A stretch of DNA of 64,000 nucleotides from Cyanobium sp. E1_MAG_00006 (lineage in GTDB: Bacteria; Cyanobacteriota; Cyanobacteriia; PCC-6307; Cyanobiaceae). The notes under the pieces were generated by a model. The model had not been told where the DNA came from, did not search any database, and saw only the letters and a list, made by a program, of their open reading frames with translations. The position numbers and the translations under genes are program-made. This document shows positions 44,980 through 54,603 of the stretch, one piece after another (the first letter of the stretch is position 1; each line of letters opens with the position of its first letter). The stretch spans positions 1 through 64,000 of the forward strand of contig JAIYAQ010000001.1 in the NCBI GenBank assembly GCA_027488975.1. Direction: 5' to 3'.

Positions 44980-46131
44980 TCACGCGGCAACCGGCAGACG
45001 CAGGCGAGCGAACAGCGCCTCGAAATCGCAGTGTTCCTCCACCAGCCGGAAGGCATAGGTGGCCTTCACCGATTCCTGCAGCCGCACATGGCCGAAGGTG
45101 TTCTCGATCACCTCCACCGTGGTGAGCGTGTCGTGCTCCACCTTCAGCAGCGGCACCTCCAGCTCCTCGGCGCGGGAGATCAGCTGGGGGAGGGGATCAC
45201 CGGCGCCGGTGAGGATCAGGCACTGGGTGGAGGCCTCAAGGGCCGCCAGCTGGATATCCGTGCGGTCGGCGCCGGTGACCACCGCCATGTTGCGGCGGCG
45301 GCGGAAGAACTCCATGGCGGAGTTCACATTCATCGCCCCGATCGACAGCGTCTCCACCAGCAGATCAAGGCGGTCGCGGCAGCAGAGCACCTCAGCATTC
45401 AGCCGGCGCGAGAGCTCCTCCACGGTCACGCTGCGCAGCAGCGGTGAGCGGGGCATCACCCCCAGAACCGGCAGGCCCAGCCGCTCCAGGGCGGGCACCA
45501 GCTCCTGCTGCAGGCCGGCCACCTGCTCCGGCACGACACCGTTGAGCACCACGCCGGCCAGCAGATCGCCCAGCTGCTCGCGGGCCTGCAGCAGCGGATC
45601 GATGCTGTCGCTGTCGTTCCAGGGGTGCACCAGCACCACGGGAGCCTGCAGGCCGTGGGCCACCTGCACCAGGCTGAGGCCGTAGAGCAATCCCTCGCTC
45701 AAGCTGCCCGGCCCCTCCAGCAGGGTGAGTCCCGGGGAGGCCGCCACCAGCTGCTGCCGGAGGGCCTCAAGGCCTGGCCCGGCACTGAGCTCGGCGTCGA
45801 GCAGGCGCCGCTGCGATCGCCCGGAGCTGTGGCGATGCACCGCGGCGATCAGCTGATCGTCGCGGAGGCCGAGGATCCGGCCCACGAAGCGCACGTCCTG
45901 ATCGATCAGCTCGTCAGCGGCGGTGAGGGTGTCAACCACGCCATCGCGGTCAGCATCAGCAGCCGCCAGGGGTTTGCCGAAGCGCACGCCGATGCCGCGC
46001 TGCATCAGCTGGCGTGCCAGTCCGAGCACCAGTGCGGACTTGCCACTGAAGGGTTCGCAGGAGCCAATCAGCAGGGCCGGCGACCCGTTGCCCCAGGAGC
46101 TGGGCGGGGAAGCTGCGCTGACCTGGCCCAT
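44980..46131 (-). CDS. phosphotransacetylase-family P-loop protein with DRTGG domain
   Basis: 383 aa. N-terminal AAA_26/BioD-like P-loop 'GSCEPFSGKSALVLGLA', followed by a dethiobiotin synthetase-like core ('LLEGPGSLSEGLLYGLSL'), then a DRTGG domain (about 225-330; 'ALEASTQCLILTGAGDPLPQL' in part). It lacks the acetyl-transferase domain of Pta itself. Such proteins are regulators or relatives of phosphotransacetylase in cyanobacteria. Confidence 0.78.
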   Translation of the reverse strand: MGQVSAASPPSSWGNGSPALLIGSCEPFSGKSALVLGLARQLMQRGIGVRFGKPLAAADADRDGVVDTLTAADELIDQDVRFVGRILGLRDDQLIAAVHRHSSGRSQRRLLDAELSAGPGLEALRQQLVAASPGLTLLEGPGSLSEGLLYGLSLVQVAHGLQAPVVLVHPWNDSDSIDPLLQAREQLGDLLAGVVLNGVVPEQVAGLQQELVPALERLGLPVLGVMPRSPLLRSVTVEELSRRLNAEVLCCRDRLDLLVETLSIGAMNVNSAMEFFRRRRNMAVVTGADRTDIQLAALEASTQCLILTGAGDPLPQLISRAEELEVPLLKVEHDTLTTVEVIENTFGHVRLQESVKATYAFRLVEEHCDFEALFARLRLPVAA

Positions 46132-46156
46132 GCAACCCGGAGCTGGTCGCTGGAAT

Positions 46157-46540
46157 CTAGGCCGCAACGGCAGCGGGATCGAGCCCCAGGATCAGCCAGC
46201 GCCAGAAGCTGTCCGGCAGATCAGCCGACTGGGAGGGGCCGCCACCGGCCGCCACCCAATCCATCAGCCACAGCACCAGGCGGAAGGTGGGCAGCTCGAA
46301 GCTGTACTCCAGGGGCTCCAGATCGGGTCCGTCCTCAAAGCGCAGGCTGGCTGTCGACTGTTCAAGCGGTGACGACACCGCGCTCCAGCTCAGGCGGAAC
46401 CGCCGCGCGCCGGAGGGCCGCAGGCGGCGCTCCCCTTGCAGGGAGCCGGCGGCCAGCAGCTCGAGCGCCCGCTGCAACTCCTGCCGCCGGGCCATGCCCT
46501 GGCAGTAGGGCGCATAGAGGGCCACAAGAGCCTCCGACAT
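46157..46540 (-). CDS. conserved hypothetical protein (127 aa)
   Basis: Soluble, compact: 'MSEALVALYAPYCQGMARRQ', 'SFELPTFRLVLWLMDWV', 'SFWRWLILGLDP'. No motif recognised. Divergent from the SDR gene, with starts 63 bases apart, and 25 bases before the P-loop protein start on the same strand. Confidence 0.65.
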   Translation of the reverse strand: MSEALVALYAPYCQGMARRQELQRALELLAAGSLQGERRLRPSGARRFRLSWSAVSSPLEQSTASLRFEDGPDLEPLEYSFELPTFRLVLWLMDWVAAGGGPSQSADLPDSFWRWLILGLDPAAVAA

Positions 46541-46603
46541 CCCGCACAGCACCGATCTCTGCTCCGAGGATGGCGCACGCTGCCCCCGATCGCCAAACCT
46601 CCC

Positions 46604-47350
46604 ATGCGCGACAAGTCGTTTCACGCACGCACCGTGGCCGTGACCGGTGCCGGCGGCAGCCTGGGTCAGGCACTGCTGCGCCAACTGCACGAGCAGGGGG
46701 CCTACCTGATCGCCCTCACCAGCAGCACGGCGCCGCTGGAACTGCTGGATGGCAACGGACAGCCCATCCCGCTGCAGCAGATCCGCTGGCAATGCGGCAA
46801 GGAAGAGGATCTGCGGTCTGTACTGGCGGAGGTGGACATCCTGGTGATCAACCACGGCGTCAACTTCCACAGCGAGCGCAGCGCCGAGGCGGTGCAGCAC
46901 TCGCTGGAGGTGAACGCCCTCAGCAGCTGGCGGCTGCTGGAGCTGTTCGGATCGCTGGCGGCGGCGGACGCCTGGCCTGCCGGCGATGCGAGCCCTCGCC
47001 CGCCGCGCGAACTGTGGATGAACACCTCCGAAGCGGAGATCCAGGCGGCGGTGAGCCCGCTCTATGAGATCAGCAAGCGGCTGCAGGGGCAGCTGCTCAG
47101 CCTGCGCAGCCTCGATCTGGCCGGGCCGCAGCTTCGCCTCCGCAGGCTGGTGCTGGGGCCCTTCCGCTCAGCGCTGAACCCGATCGGCCTGATGAGCGCC
47201 GACTTCGTGGCTCGGGAGGTGCTGCGCCAGGTGCACTGGAACTGCGGCCTGGTGATCGTCACCCCCAACCCGCTCACCTACCTGTTGATGCCGATCACCA
47301 CGGCCAGCCGCTGGCTGTATTTCCAGCTGGTGAGCCGCAAGGCCGGCTGA
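46604..47350 (+). CDS. short-chain dehydrogenase/reductase family protein
   Basis: 248 aa. Rossmann start 'VAVTGAGGSLGQALLRQLHEQG' with the TGxxGxxG motif, then 'VINHGVNFHSER' (NNAG-like) and a late 'SPLYEISKRLQG' (YxxxK catalytic pair). The C-terminal part has two hydrophobic segments ('LTYLLMPITTASRWLYF'), suggesting membrane contact. Substrate unknown. Confidence 0.82.
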   Translation: MRDKSFHARTVAVTGAGGSLGQALLRQLHEQGAYLIALTSSTAPLELLDGNGQPIPLQQIRWQCGKEEDLRSVLAEVDILVINHGVNFHSERSAEAVQHSLEVNALSSWRLLELFGSLAAADAWPAGDASPRPPRELWMNTSEAEIQAAVSPLYEISKRLQGQLLSLRSLDLAGPQLRLRRLVLGPFRSALNPIGLMSADFVAREVLRQVHWNCGLVIVTPNPLTYLLMPITTASRWLYFQLVSRKAG

Positions 47351-47378
47351 CGGAGGGCGCAACGCCAAGCGCCTCTGC

Positions 47379-48266
47379 TCAGAAGTCCCGCTCGGTGAGG
47401 ATCTCGCAACCGTCGCTGGTCACAGCGATGGTGTGCTCCCACTGGGCCGAGAGGCTGCCGTCCACGGTCACCACGGTCCAGCGGTCCTTGAGGGTGCGGC
47501 AGGCCTTGCTGCCGGCATTGAGGATCGGCTCCACCGCCAGGGTCATGCCGGCCCGCAGCTTCATGTTGGGCAGCTCGCGGGTGCGGTAGTTGAACACCGA
47601 GGGCTCCTCGTGCAGGTTGCGTCCCACGCCATGGCCCGTGTAGTCCTCCACCACGGCGAAGCCATGGGCCTCCACGTGGTCCTGCACGGCGCCGGCCAGC
47701 TCGAACAAAGTGCTGCCGGCCTTGATCGTGGCCAGCCCCTTCATCAACGATTCCTGGGCCACCCGCGCCAGGGTGCGGGCCTGCTCCGGCACCCCGTCGC
47801 CCACGCACAGGGTCACGCAGCTGTCGCCGTGGTAGCCGTCGAAGTAGGCGCCGGTGTCGATCTTCACCAGGTCACCGGCCTTGATCAGCCGTTTGCCGCT
47901 GGGGATGCCGTGCACCACCTCGTTGTTGATCGAGGCGCAGATGCTGGATGGGAAACCGTGGTAGCCCTTGAAGCTCGGCACGGCCCCCATCTCGCGGATG
48001 CGCTTCTCGGCGTGGGCGTCGAGGTCGCCGGTGGTCATGCCGGGGGCGGCGATATGGATGATCTCGCGCAGCACGGTGGCCACGATGCGGCTGGCCTGGC
48101 GCATCGTGTCGATTTCGCGGGCACTCTTCACCTCCACGCCGCGCCGGCTCTTCTGGATACGTGGGCCCAACTGGGTGGCCTGAGCCTGTCCATTGGGTGA
48201 GGCTGCGTTGGCGCCGGCGGCGGTTGATTTCTGGGAGGCCGCCAGCAGATCAGCGAACAGGTTCAT
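47379..48266 (-). CDS. map: methionine aminopeptidase type I
   Basis: 295 aa with an N-terminal extension of about 45 residues before the catalytic core. Metal ligands: Asp in '[15 protein letters not shown]', His in '[12 protein letters not shown]', Glu in 'AVEPIL', Glu in 'WEHTIAV'. It removes the initiator Met from new proteins. ATG 48266 is chosen. Confidence 0.93.
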   Translation of the reverse strand: MNLFADLLAASQKSTAAGANAASPNGQAQATQLGPRIQKSRRGVEVKSAREIDTMRQASRIVATVLREIIHIAAPGMTTGDLDAHAEKRIREMGAVPSFKGYHGFPSSICASINNEVVHGIPSGKRLIKAGDLVKIDTGAYFDGYHGDSCVTLCVGDGVPEQARTLARVAQESLMKGLATIKAGSTLFELAGAVQDHVEAHGFAVVEDYTGHGVGRNLHEEPSVFNYRTRELPNMKLRAGMTLAVEPILNAGSKACRTLKDRWTVVTVDGSLSAQWEHTIAVTSDGCEILTERDF

Positions 48267-48382
48267 GCGAGAGGTGCAGGCGGGCGATGCGATTCGTCGG
48301 TGCCACGGAGCGGCTGTGCCCGAACGGTGCGGCCAGGGCTGAATTCAAGTTAGAACCTGAGACCACTGGTCTGCACGCTGGG

Positions 48383-48688
48383 ATGGGTCAGCTGCCGGTT
48401 CAGATCCGCCGCCTGCACGGTGCCGTGGCGCCGCTTGTGCTCACCCCGCTGCTGCTCACGGTGGCCAGCGGCATGGCCTACCGGCTGCTGAAGGACTGGG
48501 GTGGCCTCAGCCGCGACCAGGTGCACTGGCTGATGGTGCTGCACGAGGGGGAGTGGCTGGGCCATGCCGCCGAACCGTTCTATGTGCTGCTCAACGGTCT
48601 CGGGCTGCTGTGGATGCTGATCACCGGCGGGGTGATGCTCAGCCAACGCTGGCTGAAGCGCGCAGCCGTGAAGACCCCGGCACCCTGA
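48383..48688 (+). CDS. small PepSY-TM-like membrane protein
   Basis: 101 aa. Two hydrophobic helices ('[21 protein letters not shown]', '[18 protein letters not shown]') separated by '[13 protein letters not shown]'. This resembles a two-helix fragment of the PepSY-associated TM family found in cyanobacteria. 44 bases before rplS. Confidence 0.65.
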   Translation: MGQLPVQIRRLHGAVAPLVLTPLLLTVASGMAYRLLKDWGGLSRDQVHWLMVLHEGEWLGHAAEPFYVLLNGLGLLWMLITGGVMLSQRWLKRAAVKTPAP

Positions 48689-48732
48689 GCCGGTACACTC
48701 GTTGTTTGGCCAGGCGTTTTTTCGGAACTGGG

Positions 48733-49239
48733 ATGGCAGCGGAATCCAACGACATCAATCAAAAGACCAGCGCAGTAGAAGCCGCGGCTGAGGCCGACAC
48801 CGCCGCTGCCAGCGAAACCGCCAGCGTCGCCGTGGCCGAGAAGCCTGCAGCCACCAAGGTCAGCACCGGCAAGCTCAGCGCCTATGCACTGATCCAGGCC
48901 TTCGAAGCTGAGCAGATCGCCAAGCAGGCAAAGGACCTGCCTGAGATCTACGTGGGCGACACCGTTCGCGTCGGCGTGCGGATCACCGAGGGCAACAAGG
49001 AGCGCATTCAGCCCTACGAGGGTGTCGTGATCGCCAAGCGTCACGGCGGTCTGAACGAGACCATCACCGTGCGCCGCATCTTCCAGGGTGTGGGTGTGGA
49101 GCGGGTCTTCCTGCTGCACAGCCCCCAGGTGGCTTCCGTGAAAGTGGAACGCCGCGGTAAGGTGCGTCGGGCGAAGCTTTTCTACCTGCGCGACCGAGTG
49201 GGCAAAGCCACCCGCGTCAAGCAGCGCTTCGATCGCTGA
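48733..49239 (+). CDS. rplS: 50S ribosomal protein L19
   Basis: 168 aa. The L19 core starts near residue 60 ('[20 protein letters not shown]') and ends '[20 protein letters not shown]'. An acidic Ala/Glu-rich N-terminal extension of about 45 residues ('[20 protein letters not shown]') is longer than in most bacteria, as in other picocyanobacteria. Confidence 0.95.
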   Translation: MAAESNDINQKTSAVEAAAEADTAAASETASVAVAEKPAATKVSTGKLSAYALIQAFEAEQIAKQAKDLPEIYVGDTVRVGVRITEGNKERIQPYEGVVIAKRHGGLNETITVRRIFQGVGVERVFLLHSPQVASVKVERRGKVRRAKLFYLRDRVGKATRVKQRFDR

Positions 49240-49339
49240 GGCCCTCCGCCTCAATTCATCAGGCCGTTACGCTCTGTATCGGCCTGCCAAGAATTCCGGG
49301 TTACCCCGGATCCTTCTTGGATGGGGGGACATCGGCCCT

Positions 49340-49412
49340 GCGCCGTTAGTTCAGTTGGTAGAACGCAGGTCTCCAAAACCTGATGTCGGGGGTTCAAGTC
49401 CTCCACGGCGCG
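49340..49412 (+). tRNA. trnW: tRNA-Trp (CCA)
   Basis: Cloverleaf: acceptor GCGCCGT/ACGGCGC, discriminator G; D arm GTTC/GAAC; anticodon stem CAGGT/ACCTG with loop CTCCAAA (anticodon CCA); T arm GGGGG/CCTCC (one G-T pair) with loop TTCAAGT. 73 nt, no encoded CCA end. Confidence 0.95.
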
Positions 49413-49449
49413 TTCGATGTCCCCTCCCTGCAGTCTCTTGGTTCCGGAC

Positions 49450-49638
49450 ATGGAGTTGGATCTACAGCCCGGTGATGTGGTTAAGGTTCTCGAATCAGCT
49501 GCCCTCGGCTGGGTTCGTGCCCGGGTGATCCGTGTGAAATCCGGTGGTCGCGTAGTGGTGCAAAGCGATCAGGGTCGCGAATTCACGGCACGCGGCAATC
49601 AGGTCCGCCTGATCGAACCCGCAGGTTTCCGCCCCTGA
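49450..49638 (+). CDS. small SH3/KOW-like conserved hypothetical protein
   Basis: 62 aa, all-beta: 'LQPGDVVKVLESAALGWVRAR' and 'GGRVVVQSDQGREFTARGNQVR'. The pattern suggests an SH3-type barrel. ATG 49450 is chosen. Followed by a strong terminator. Function unknown. Confidence 0.75.
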   Translation: MELDLQPGDVVKVLESAALGWVRARVIRVKSGGRVVVQSDQGREFTARGNQVRLIEPAGFRP

Positions 49639-49675
49639 GCGGTTCCCATCCGCCTCTGCGATGAGGCTTCGTAAG

Positions 49676-49699
49676 CCCGCCGCCAAGGCGGGTTTTTTT
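49676..49699 (+). terminator. rho-independent terminator
   Basis: Stem CCCGCC/GGCGGG with loop GCCAA and seven T residues (49693-49699). It ends the rplS/tRNA-Trp/small-protein unit. Confidence 0.9.
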
Positions 49700-49803
49700 G
49701 TGGCCTGCGCGAAGCTGAAGCCCGCGCTTGGTGGTCCCACACAGGCCGCCAGCCGCCGGCCACAGCCACCGTCGCCCCAAAGGCCCGCACCACCACGACT
49801 TGG

Positions 49804-49833
49804 TTGACGGAGGGCACCGCGACAACGGATACT
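49804..49833 (+). promoter_or_regulatory. candidate sigma-70 promoter for tRNA-Asp / gltX
   Basis: TTGACG at 49804-49809 and GATACT at 49828-49833 with 18 bases between; the tRNA starts about 70 bases further on. Confidence 0.4.
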
Positions 49834-49902
49834 TCTTATGTCGCTGATGCGGCACAGACGCGGCTGGAAAGCCCAGTCTGGGAGAGCCTTTCAGGCACTC
49901 AT

Positions 49903-49976
49903 GGGACTGTAGTTCAATCGGTTAGAGCACCGCCCTGTCACGGCGGAAGTTGCGGGTTCGAGCCCCGTCAGTCCCG
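49903..49976 (+). tRNA. trnD: tRNA-Asp (GTC)
   Basis: Acceptor GGGACTG/CAGTCCC, discriminator G; anticodon loop CTGTCAC (GTC) on stem CCGCC/GGCGG; T arm GCGGG/CCCGT with loop TTCGAGC. 74 nt. It lies 25 bases before the gltX start. Confidence 0.95.
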
Positions 49977-50001
49977 TTTCATATCTGCAGGAGAACAGCC
50001 G

Positions 50002-51468
50002 GTGGCAACAACGGGAGCGGCGGTGCGTGTGCGTCTCGCCCCCAGCCCGACCGGCACCCTGCACATCGGCACAGCCCGCACGGCGGTGTTCAACTGGCTG
50101 TTCGCCCGGCGCCAAGGCGGTCAGTTCCTGCTGCGCATCGAGGACACCGACAAGGAGCGCAGCAAGCCGGAGTACACCGCCAACATCCTTGAAGGCCTGC
50201 AGTGGCTGGGCCTGAACTGGGACGCGGATCCGGTGATCCAGAGCGAACGCATCGCCGAGCACCGGGCTGCCATCCAGCAGCTGCTCGATTCCGGCCGGGC
50301 CTACCGCTGCTACGCCAGCGAAGCCGAGCTCACCGAGATGCGCGAGCGGCAGGCCGCCGAGAACCGCGCCCCCCGCTACGACAACCGCCACCGCGACCTC
50401 ACTGCCGAGCAGGAGCAGGCCTACATCGCCGAGGGCCGCGAGGCCACGATCCGCTTCCGCATCAACGACGACGCCGTGATCACCTGGAGCGACCTGGTGC
50501 GCGGTGAGATGCGCTGGGCCGGCTCCGACCTGGGCGGCGACATGGTGATCGCCCGCCGGGCTCCTGCCGATCAGATCGGCGATCCCCTCTACAACCTGGT
50601 GGTGGTGGTGGACGATGCCGCCATGGCCATCAGCCATGTGATCCGCGGCGAAGACCACATCGCCAACACCGCCAAACAGTTGCTGCTCTACGAAGCGCTC
50701 GGCGCCGCTGCACCGGTGTTCGCCCACACGCCGCTGATTCTCAACAAGGAGGGCCGCAAGCTCTCCAAGCGCGATGGCGTCACCTCGGTGAACGATTTCC
50801 GCGCCCAGGGCTACACAGCCGAAGCCCTGGCCAACTACATGACCTTGCTCGGCTGGTCGCCGCCGGAAGGCATGGATGAGCGCTTCTCCCTGGCAGAGGC
50901 CGCGTCCGTGTTCGATTTCGATCGCGTCAATAAGGCCGGCGCCCGCTTCGACTGGGACAAGCTCAACTGGCTGAACAGCCAGGTGCTGCACGAACGCAGC
51001 CCCGAGCAGCTGCTGGCTGAGCTGCAGCCCCTCTGGGCCGTCCAGGGCTGGGATCCAGCCACAGGCCCCAGCGGCGTGAGCGCTGCAACTCCCACAAACT
51101 GGGCCCTTGAGCTCTGCGCCCTGCTCGGCCCCTCGCTTACCACCCTGGCCGACGGCATCGAGCAGGCCCGCCCCTTCTTCGAGCGTCCGGAGCTGAACGA
51201 AGCCGCCCTGCAGCAACTGGCGAGCGAGGGCGCCCGCCCGGCCTTGGCCGCACTGCTGGAGCGTCTGCCGGAGGGAGCGCTCACGGCGGAAGCGGCGCAA
51301 GGGCTGCTTGGTGAGGCGGTGGCCGCCGCTGGCGTCAAGAAGGGTGTGCTGATGAAGAGCCTGCGCGCCGCCCTGCTCGGCAGCCTGCAAGGGCCGGATC
51401 TGCTCACCACCTGGCTGCTGCTGCAGCCGAGCGGCGAGGCCCGCGCCCGGATCAGTCGGTCGCTGTAG
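50002..51468 (+). CDS. gltX: glutamate--tRNA ligase
   Basis: 488 aa, class I synthetase. HIGH motif '[16 protein letters not shown]' near the start, KMSKS-like '[11 protein letters not shown]', and the discriminating 'EDTDKERS'. Charges tRNA-Glu, also feeding tetrapyrrole synthesis through HemL. GTG 50002 is chosen: a GCAGGAG ribosome-binding site (49987-49993) precedes it and it is the first start after the tRNA. Confidence 0.95.
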   Translation: MATTGAAVRVRLAPSPTGTLHIGTARTAVFNWLFARRQGGQFLLRIEDTDKERSKPEYTANILEGLQWLGLNWDADPVIQSERIAEHRAAIQQLLDSGRAYRCYASEAELTEMRERQAAENRAPRYDNRHRDLTAEQEQAYIAEGREATIRFRINDDAVITWSDLVRGEMRWAGSDLGGDMVIARRAPADQIGDPLYNLVVVVDDAAMAISHVIRGEDHIANTAKQLLLYEALGAAAPVFAHTPLILNKEGRKLSKRDGVTSVNDFRAQGYTAEALANYMTLLGWSPPEGMDERFSLAEAASVFDFDRVNKAGARFDWDKLNWLNSQVLHERSPEQLLAELQPLWAVQGWDPATGPSGVSAATPTNWALELCALLGPSLTTLADGIEQARPFFERPELNEAALQQLASEGARPALAALLERLPEGALTAEAAQGLLGEAVAAAGVKKGVLMKSLRAALLGSLQGPDLLTTWLLLQPSGEARARISRSL

Positions 51469-52693
51469 GAACGCCGGCCGCCTCGCCAGGCGCAGTCTCG
51501 CCAGGCGCCAGCTCCACCAACCCCAGCCGCCCCGCCAGCCAGGGGGCCGTGAACCCCTGGATGCCCACAGTGAGCAGGATCGCCAGGAACACCAGACCTT
51601 TGAGGGCGCCGGCGCCGGCGATGCCGGCCGCCTCCAGCTCGAGGGCAAACAGGCTCGCCACTGCGGCGGTGACGATGCCGCGCGGGGCAATCCAGCTGAG
51701 CATCAGCTTGTCGCGCCAGCCCAGGGACGGCAGGCCAAGCCCACCGACCTGGATCACCAGCCAGCGATAGAGCATCAGCACCAGCACGCAGGCCACACCG
51801 CCCCAGCCCAGAGGGCTGAGCTCCCCCCAGGAGAGGTCGGCGGCCAGCAGAGGAAACAGCACCGTGATCGCCAGCTGGGCCAACTGGGCGATCAGCTCAT
51901 CGAGCTGACTTGCCTGCTCATCAAGGCGCAGGCCCACCACCACCCCGGCGGCCACCGCCGCCGGCAGACCGGCCTCCGGCAGCAGCGCCTGGGCACCGCT
52001 CACCAGCAAAAACAGCATCCCGAGCGTCAGCTGCAGGCGCAGGGCATCGCTGGCATCGCCTGGCAGGCGCCGCAGCACCTCCACCAGCAGCCAGCCGCCG
52101 ACAGCGCCGATCAGCACCCCGCCGCCGAGGCGCAGCAACAGCAGTGGCACCACCGCCTGCCAGCGGTCGAGATCACCGAGGGCCACCTGCAACAGCAGCA
52201 GCGCCAGCACCGCCCCGGCCGGCTCAAGGATCAGGCCTTCAGCCTCCAGCACCTGGCCGAGGCCCGGCAACAGGCGCATCTGCTGCACCATTGGCGTCAC
52301 CACCGTGGGCCCTGTGGCCAGGGCGATGGCGCCGAACACCCAGGCCAGGGGCCAGGACAGCCCCGCCAGCTGATGGGCCAGCCAGGCCCCACCGATCAGG
52401 CCCAGCACCGCCCGCACCAGCACCAGCTGCACCACGGTGCGCTGCAGATCGCGGCCGGCCAGGCGCAGGTTGAGGCCGCCATCGAACAGCACCAGACTCA
52501 CCAGCAGGCCCACCACGGGCTCGAGGCCGCGGCCCAGCAGCTCGGGCTGCACCAGGTCCAGGCCGGCGCGGCCGATCAGCAGCCCAACCGCCAGCAACAG
52601 CACCACCGCCGGCAAGCCGGTGAGCCGCGCCAGCAACTGAGCGGACGCTCCGGCGAAGAAGGCTTCACCCCAGAGCAATTCCAGTCGATTCAC
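51452..52693 (-). CDS. CPA1-family cation:proton antiporter
   Basis: 413 aa with about twelve hydrophobic segments. Family marks: '[13 protein letters not shown]', '[11 protein letters not shown]' and '[21 protein letters not shown]'. It would exchange Na+ or K+ for H+. The 3' end overlaps gltX by 17 bases in convergent orientation. Confidence 0.87.
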   Translation of the reverse strand: MNRLELLWGEAFFAGASAQLLARLTGLPAVVLLLAVGLLIGRAGLDLVQPELLGRGLEPVVGLLVSLVLFDGGLNLRLAGRDLQRTVVQLVLVRAVLGLIGGAWLAHQLAGLSWPLAWVFGAIALATGPTVVTPMVQQMRLLPGLGQVLEAEGLILEPAGAVLALLLLQVALGDLDRWQAVVPLLLLRLGGGVLIGAVGGWLLVEVLRRLPGDASDALRLQLTLGMLFLLVSGAQALLPEAGLPAAVAAGVVVGLRLDEQASQLDELIAQLAQLAITVLFPLLAADLSWGELSPLGWGGVACVLVLMLYRWLVIQVGGLGLPSLGWRDKLMLSWIAPRGIVTAAVASLFALELEAAGIAGAGALKGLVFLAILLTVGIQGFTAPWLAGRLGLVELAPGETAPGEAAGVPTATD

Positions 52694-52720
52694 GGGTAGG
52701 GCTCAGCCACCCCGCCAGCC

Positions 52721-52969
52721 TCACATGTCGTCTTCGAGGGCGCCGTAGACGGGCTCGACGCGGATGCCCTGAACGGCGCTGGGGCGGATCACCAGGTACT
52801 CACCCGGCAGCTCGGCGATCGGCACGTTGATGAACGCATCAGCGGGGCCGGCATTGAGCACGGTGCCGTACCACTGCTGAAAGGCATCCAGGCTGGCGAA
52901 GTGCACCACCTGTACATGGCCGCCCGCCAGCAGCAGATGGATGGCGTAGCGGCTGGGGGTACGGGCCAT
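52721..52969 (-). CDS. conserved hypothetical protein (82 aa)
   Basis: Begins 'MARTPSRYAIHLLLAGGHVQ' and contains 'HFASLDAFQQWYGTVL' and 'IAELPGEYLVIRPSAVQGIRV', suggesting a small alpha/beta fold. The start touches the stop of the DUF1643 gene. Function unknown. Confidence 0.7.
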   Translation of the reverse strand: MARTPSRYAIHLLLAGGHVQVVHFASLDAFQQWYGTVLNAGPADAFINVPIAELPGEYLVIRPSAVQGIRVEPVYGALEDDM

Positions 52970-53481
52970 CAGTCGGGCGTGGCAACGCTGAACATGGCCC
53001 CAGGATGCAGCAGCCGCAGGGGCCGCGCATCCCCCGGAACATAGAGCGGATGGCGCGGCTGGCCGGCCGCCGTGAGCCCCAGGGCAAGCCAGGGGCACCC
53101 AGGCGGGCGCGATGCCGACGCAGAGGCCGCCGCTGAGGCCAACAGTGCCAGCACCTGCTGATCCCGCCCACGCCACACGCCACTGTTGCCCCAACCGAGC
53201 CAGATCGCCCCGCCGGCTGGCCCCGTCTGCAGCGCCCGCAGCCGCTGCTCCAGCCAGCGGTCGTTCTCTGGACCCACCGGATCAGCCGAGCGCCGCAGCA
53301 CCGCCGGACTGGCGGAGATGCGGGCGAACAGGTTCAGCACCTCCAGGCCGCCATAGCCCCAGGCCCGTGCAAAGGCCTGCAGCCGCCGCAGGGTGGGGTC
53401 GTCGCGCTCACCATCAGCGCGGGAGGGGTTGAGGCCGATGAACAGCAGCGTGGGCCCAGCCGGATCCCAGCGGCGCTCCAA
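52969..53481 (-). CDS. DUF1643 family protein, N-terminus probably longer
   Basis: 170 aa from TTG 53481: 'TLLFIGLNPSRADGERDDPTLRR' in part, 'WGYGGLEVLNLFARIS' and 'WLGWGNSG', all typical of DUF1643. The family's first strand ('F..CG.YR..L') is encoded just upstream in frame ('IFSSCGCYRWWL'), but the frame back to its stop has no ATG, GTG or TTG, only CTG at 53544 and 53541. The true start may be CTG. Function unknown. Confidence 0.75.
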   Translation of the reverse strand: MERRWDPAGPTLLFIGLNPSRADGERDDPTLRRLQAFARAWGYGGLEVLNLFARISASPAVLRRSADPVGPENDRWLEQRLRALQTGPAGGAIWLGWGNSGVWRGRDQQVLALLASAAASASASRPPGCPWLALGLTAAGQPRHPLYVPGDARPLRLLHPGAMFSVATPD

Positions 53482-53823
53482 CCACCAGCGGTAGCAACCG
53501 CAGGAGCTGAAGATGGCGGTGGCGGCAAGATCGTGTTGCAGCAGCTGAGCTCCTGTCTGCGGAAAAACGGCGGCGAACTAAGGCTCCGCCAGAGAGAGCT
53601 CATGTTGCTCTCAGCCGAACTACTGCTGGTTCCAGCTTCCGGGTCACCTAGTCAGCACGCCTGCTCTGACCCTGGAACGAATGGCTCGGACACAGCCCCG
53701 ACCCGACTCGCTCTCTGATCGATGCGGTCATCACCGTCTTCCCGCGCGAAAGAACCGTTCTGAGCAGCTGATTGGCCAACCCCTCTCCCAGATCATTCCG
53801 TTCATACGGCCTAGCCTGACCCC
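53482..53823. other. gap between the DUF1643 gene and the MntA-like gene
   Basis: About 340 bases. The first 60 or so probably encode the missing DUF1643 N-terminus on the minus strand. The rest has no frame with convincing codon use and no RNA gene that I can see. Confidence 0.5.
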
Positions 53824-54159
53824 ATGGGCACCCTGACCGCCATCCGCGCTCAACGCCGCCTGAAGCGGCTGAATGAGCTCCGCCAGGGAGCTCAAGCGAT
53901 CGGGGCTGGCCGCGCCGGTGCCGAGGTGTGGCTGTTCGGTTCTCTAGCCCGCGGCGACTGGGATGCCTATTCCGATGTCGATCTGTTGGCAGTTGCCCCA
54001 AGCAAGGTCCTTGCCGATCACCTGGCCGATGCCCTGCTGGACGCGCGACTGGGGGATGACGTGATCGCCCTCACCACGGAGCGCTGGCAACAGCTGCGCA
54101 GTGGTGATGACCCTTACTGGCGCTCCATCGGCCGTGATGCCCTCCGCCTGAATCCGTAA
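53824..54159 (+). CDS. MntA-like minimal nucleotidyltransferase
   Basis: 111 aa. The nucleotidyltransferase motif GSx10DxD is exact: Gly39-Ser40 and Asp51/Asp53 in 'GSLARGDWDAYSDVDLL'. In type VII toxin-antitoxin pairs such proteins add AMP to a HEPN toxin. The stop overlaps the HEPN gene start (TAATG). Confidence 0.85.
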   Translation: MGTLTAIRAQRRLKRLNELRQGAQAIGAGRAGAEVWLFGSLARGDWDAYSDVDLLAVAPSKVLADHLADALLDARLGDDVIALTTERWQQLRSGDDPYWRSIGRDALRLNP

Positions 54160-54551
54160 TGACGGGGCGCTCTGAAGCTTGGTTGCGGCAGGCGAACAGT
54201 GATCTTCAGGCAGCCCGCTGCACGGCCCAAGAGGGATTCCACTCACAAGCCTGCTATCTGGCAGGGCAGGCTGCCGAAAAAGCCCTCAAGGCTCTCCTGG
54301 TCGCGGCCGGGATCACGCCTCCCCACAGCCATTCCTTGGAGCGATTGGTCGAGGTTCTGCAGAGCGAGGGCCTCAGGCTCGATGGCCTCCGCGAGCTGCG
54401 TCTCAAGCCCCTCACGCGCATGAACAGCGAAACGCGCTACCCACAGGGAGATGAGGCGCCAGCAGACCTCTTCGACAATCGCGACAGCGACCTTGCCCTC
54501 GCTACCGCGGAAACGGTGGTCAACATCACCGCCGCCGAGCTAAGCGCCTGA
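54159..54551 (+). CDS. HEPN-domain protein paired with the MntA-like gene
   Basis: 130-aa all-helical HEPN protein: 'WLRQANSDLQAARCTAQEG', 'QACYLAGQAAEKALKALLVAAG', 'HSLERLVEVLQ'. The RNase-type R-x4-6-H motif of active HepT toxins is not visible; the closest is Arg20...His28. It may therefore be a substrate-binding HEPN rather than an RNase. Confidence 0.82.
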   Translation: MTGRSEAWLRQANSDLQAARCTAQEGFHSQACYLAGQAAEKALKALLVAAGITPPHSHSLERLVEVLQSEGLRLDGLRELRLKPLTRMNSETRYPQGDEAPADLFDNRDSDLALATAETVVNITAAELSA

Positions 54552-54603
54552 CCCATCCCCCGGAGCTCTGGCAGGCTGGGCCGAACTCGGCGGGAACGGC
54601 ACG

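Noticed and set aside
49891-51690. 599-codon open frame antisense to gltX and tRNA-Asp
   Set aside because: It would run through a tRNA gene and gltX; no recognisable product.
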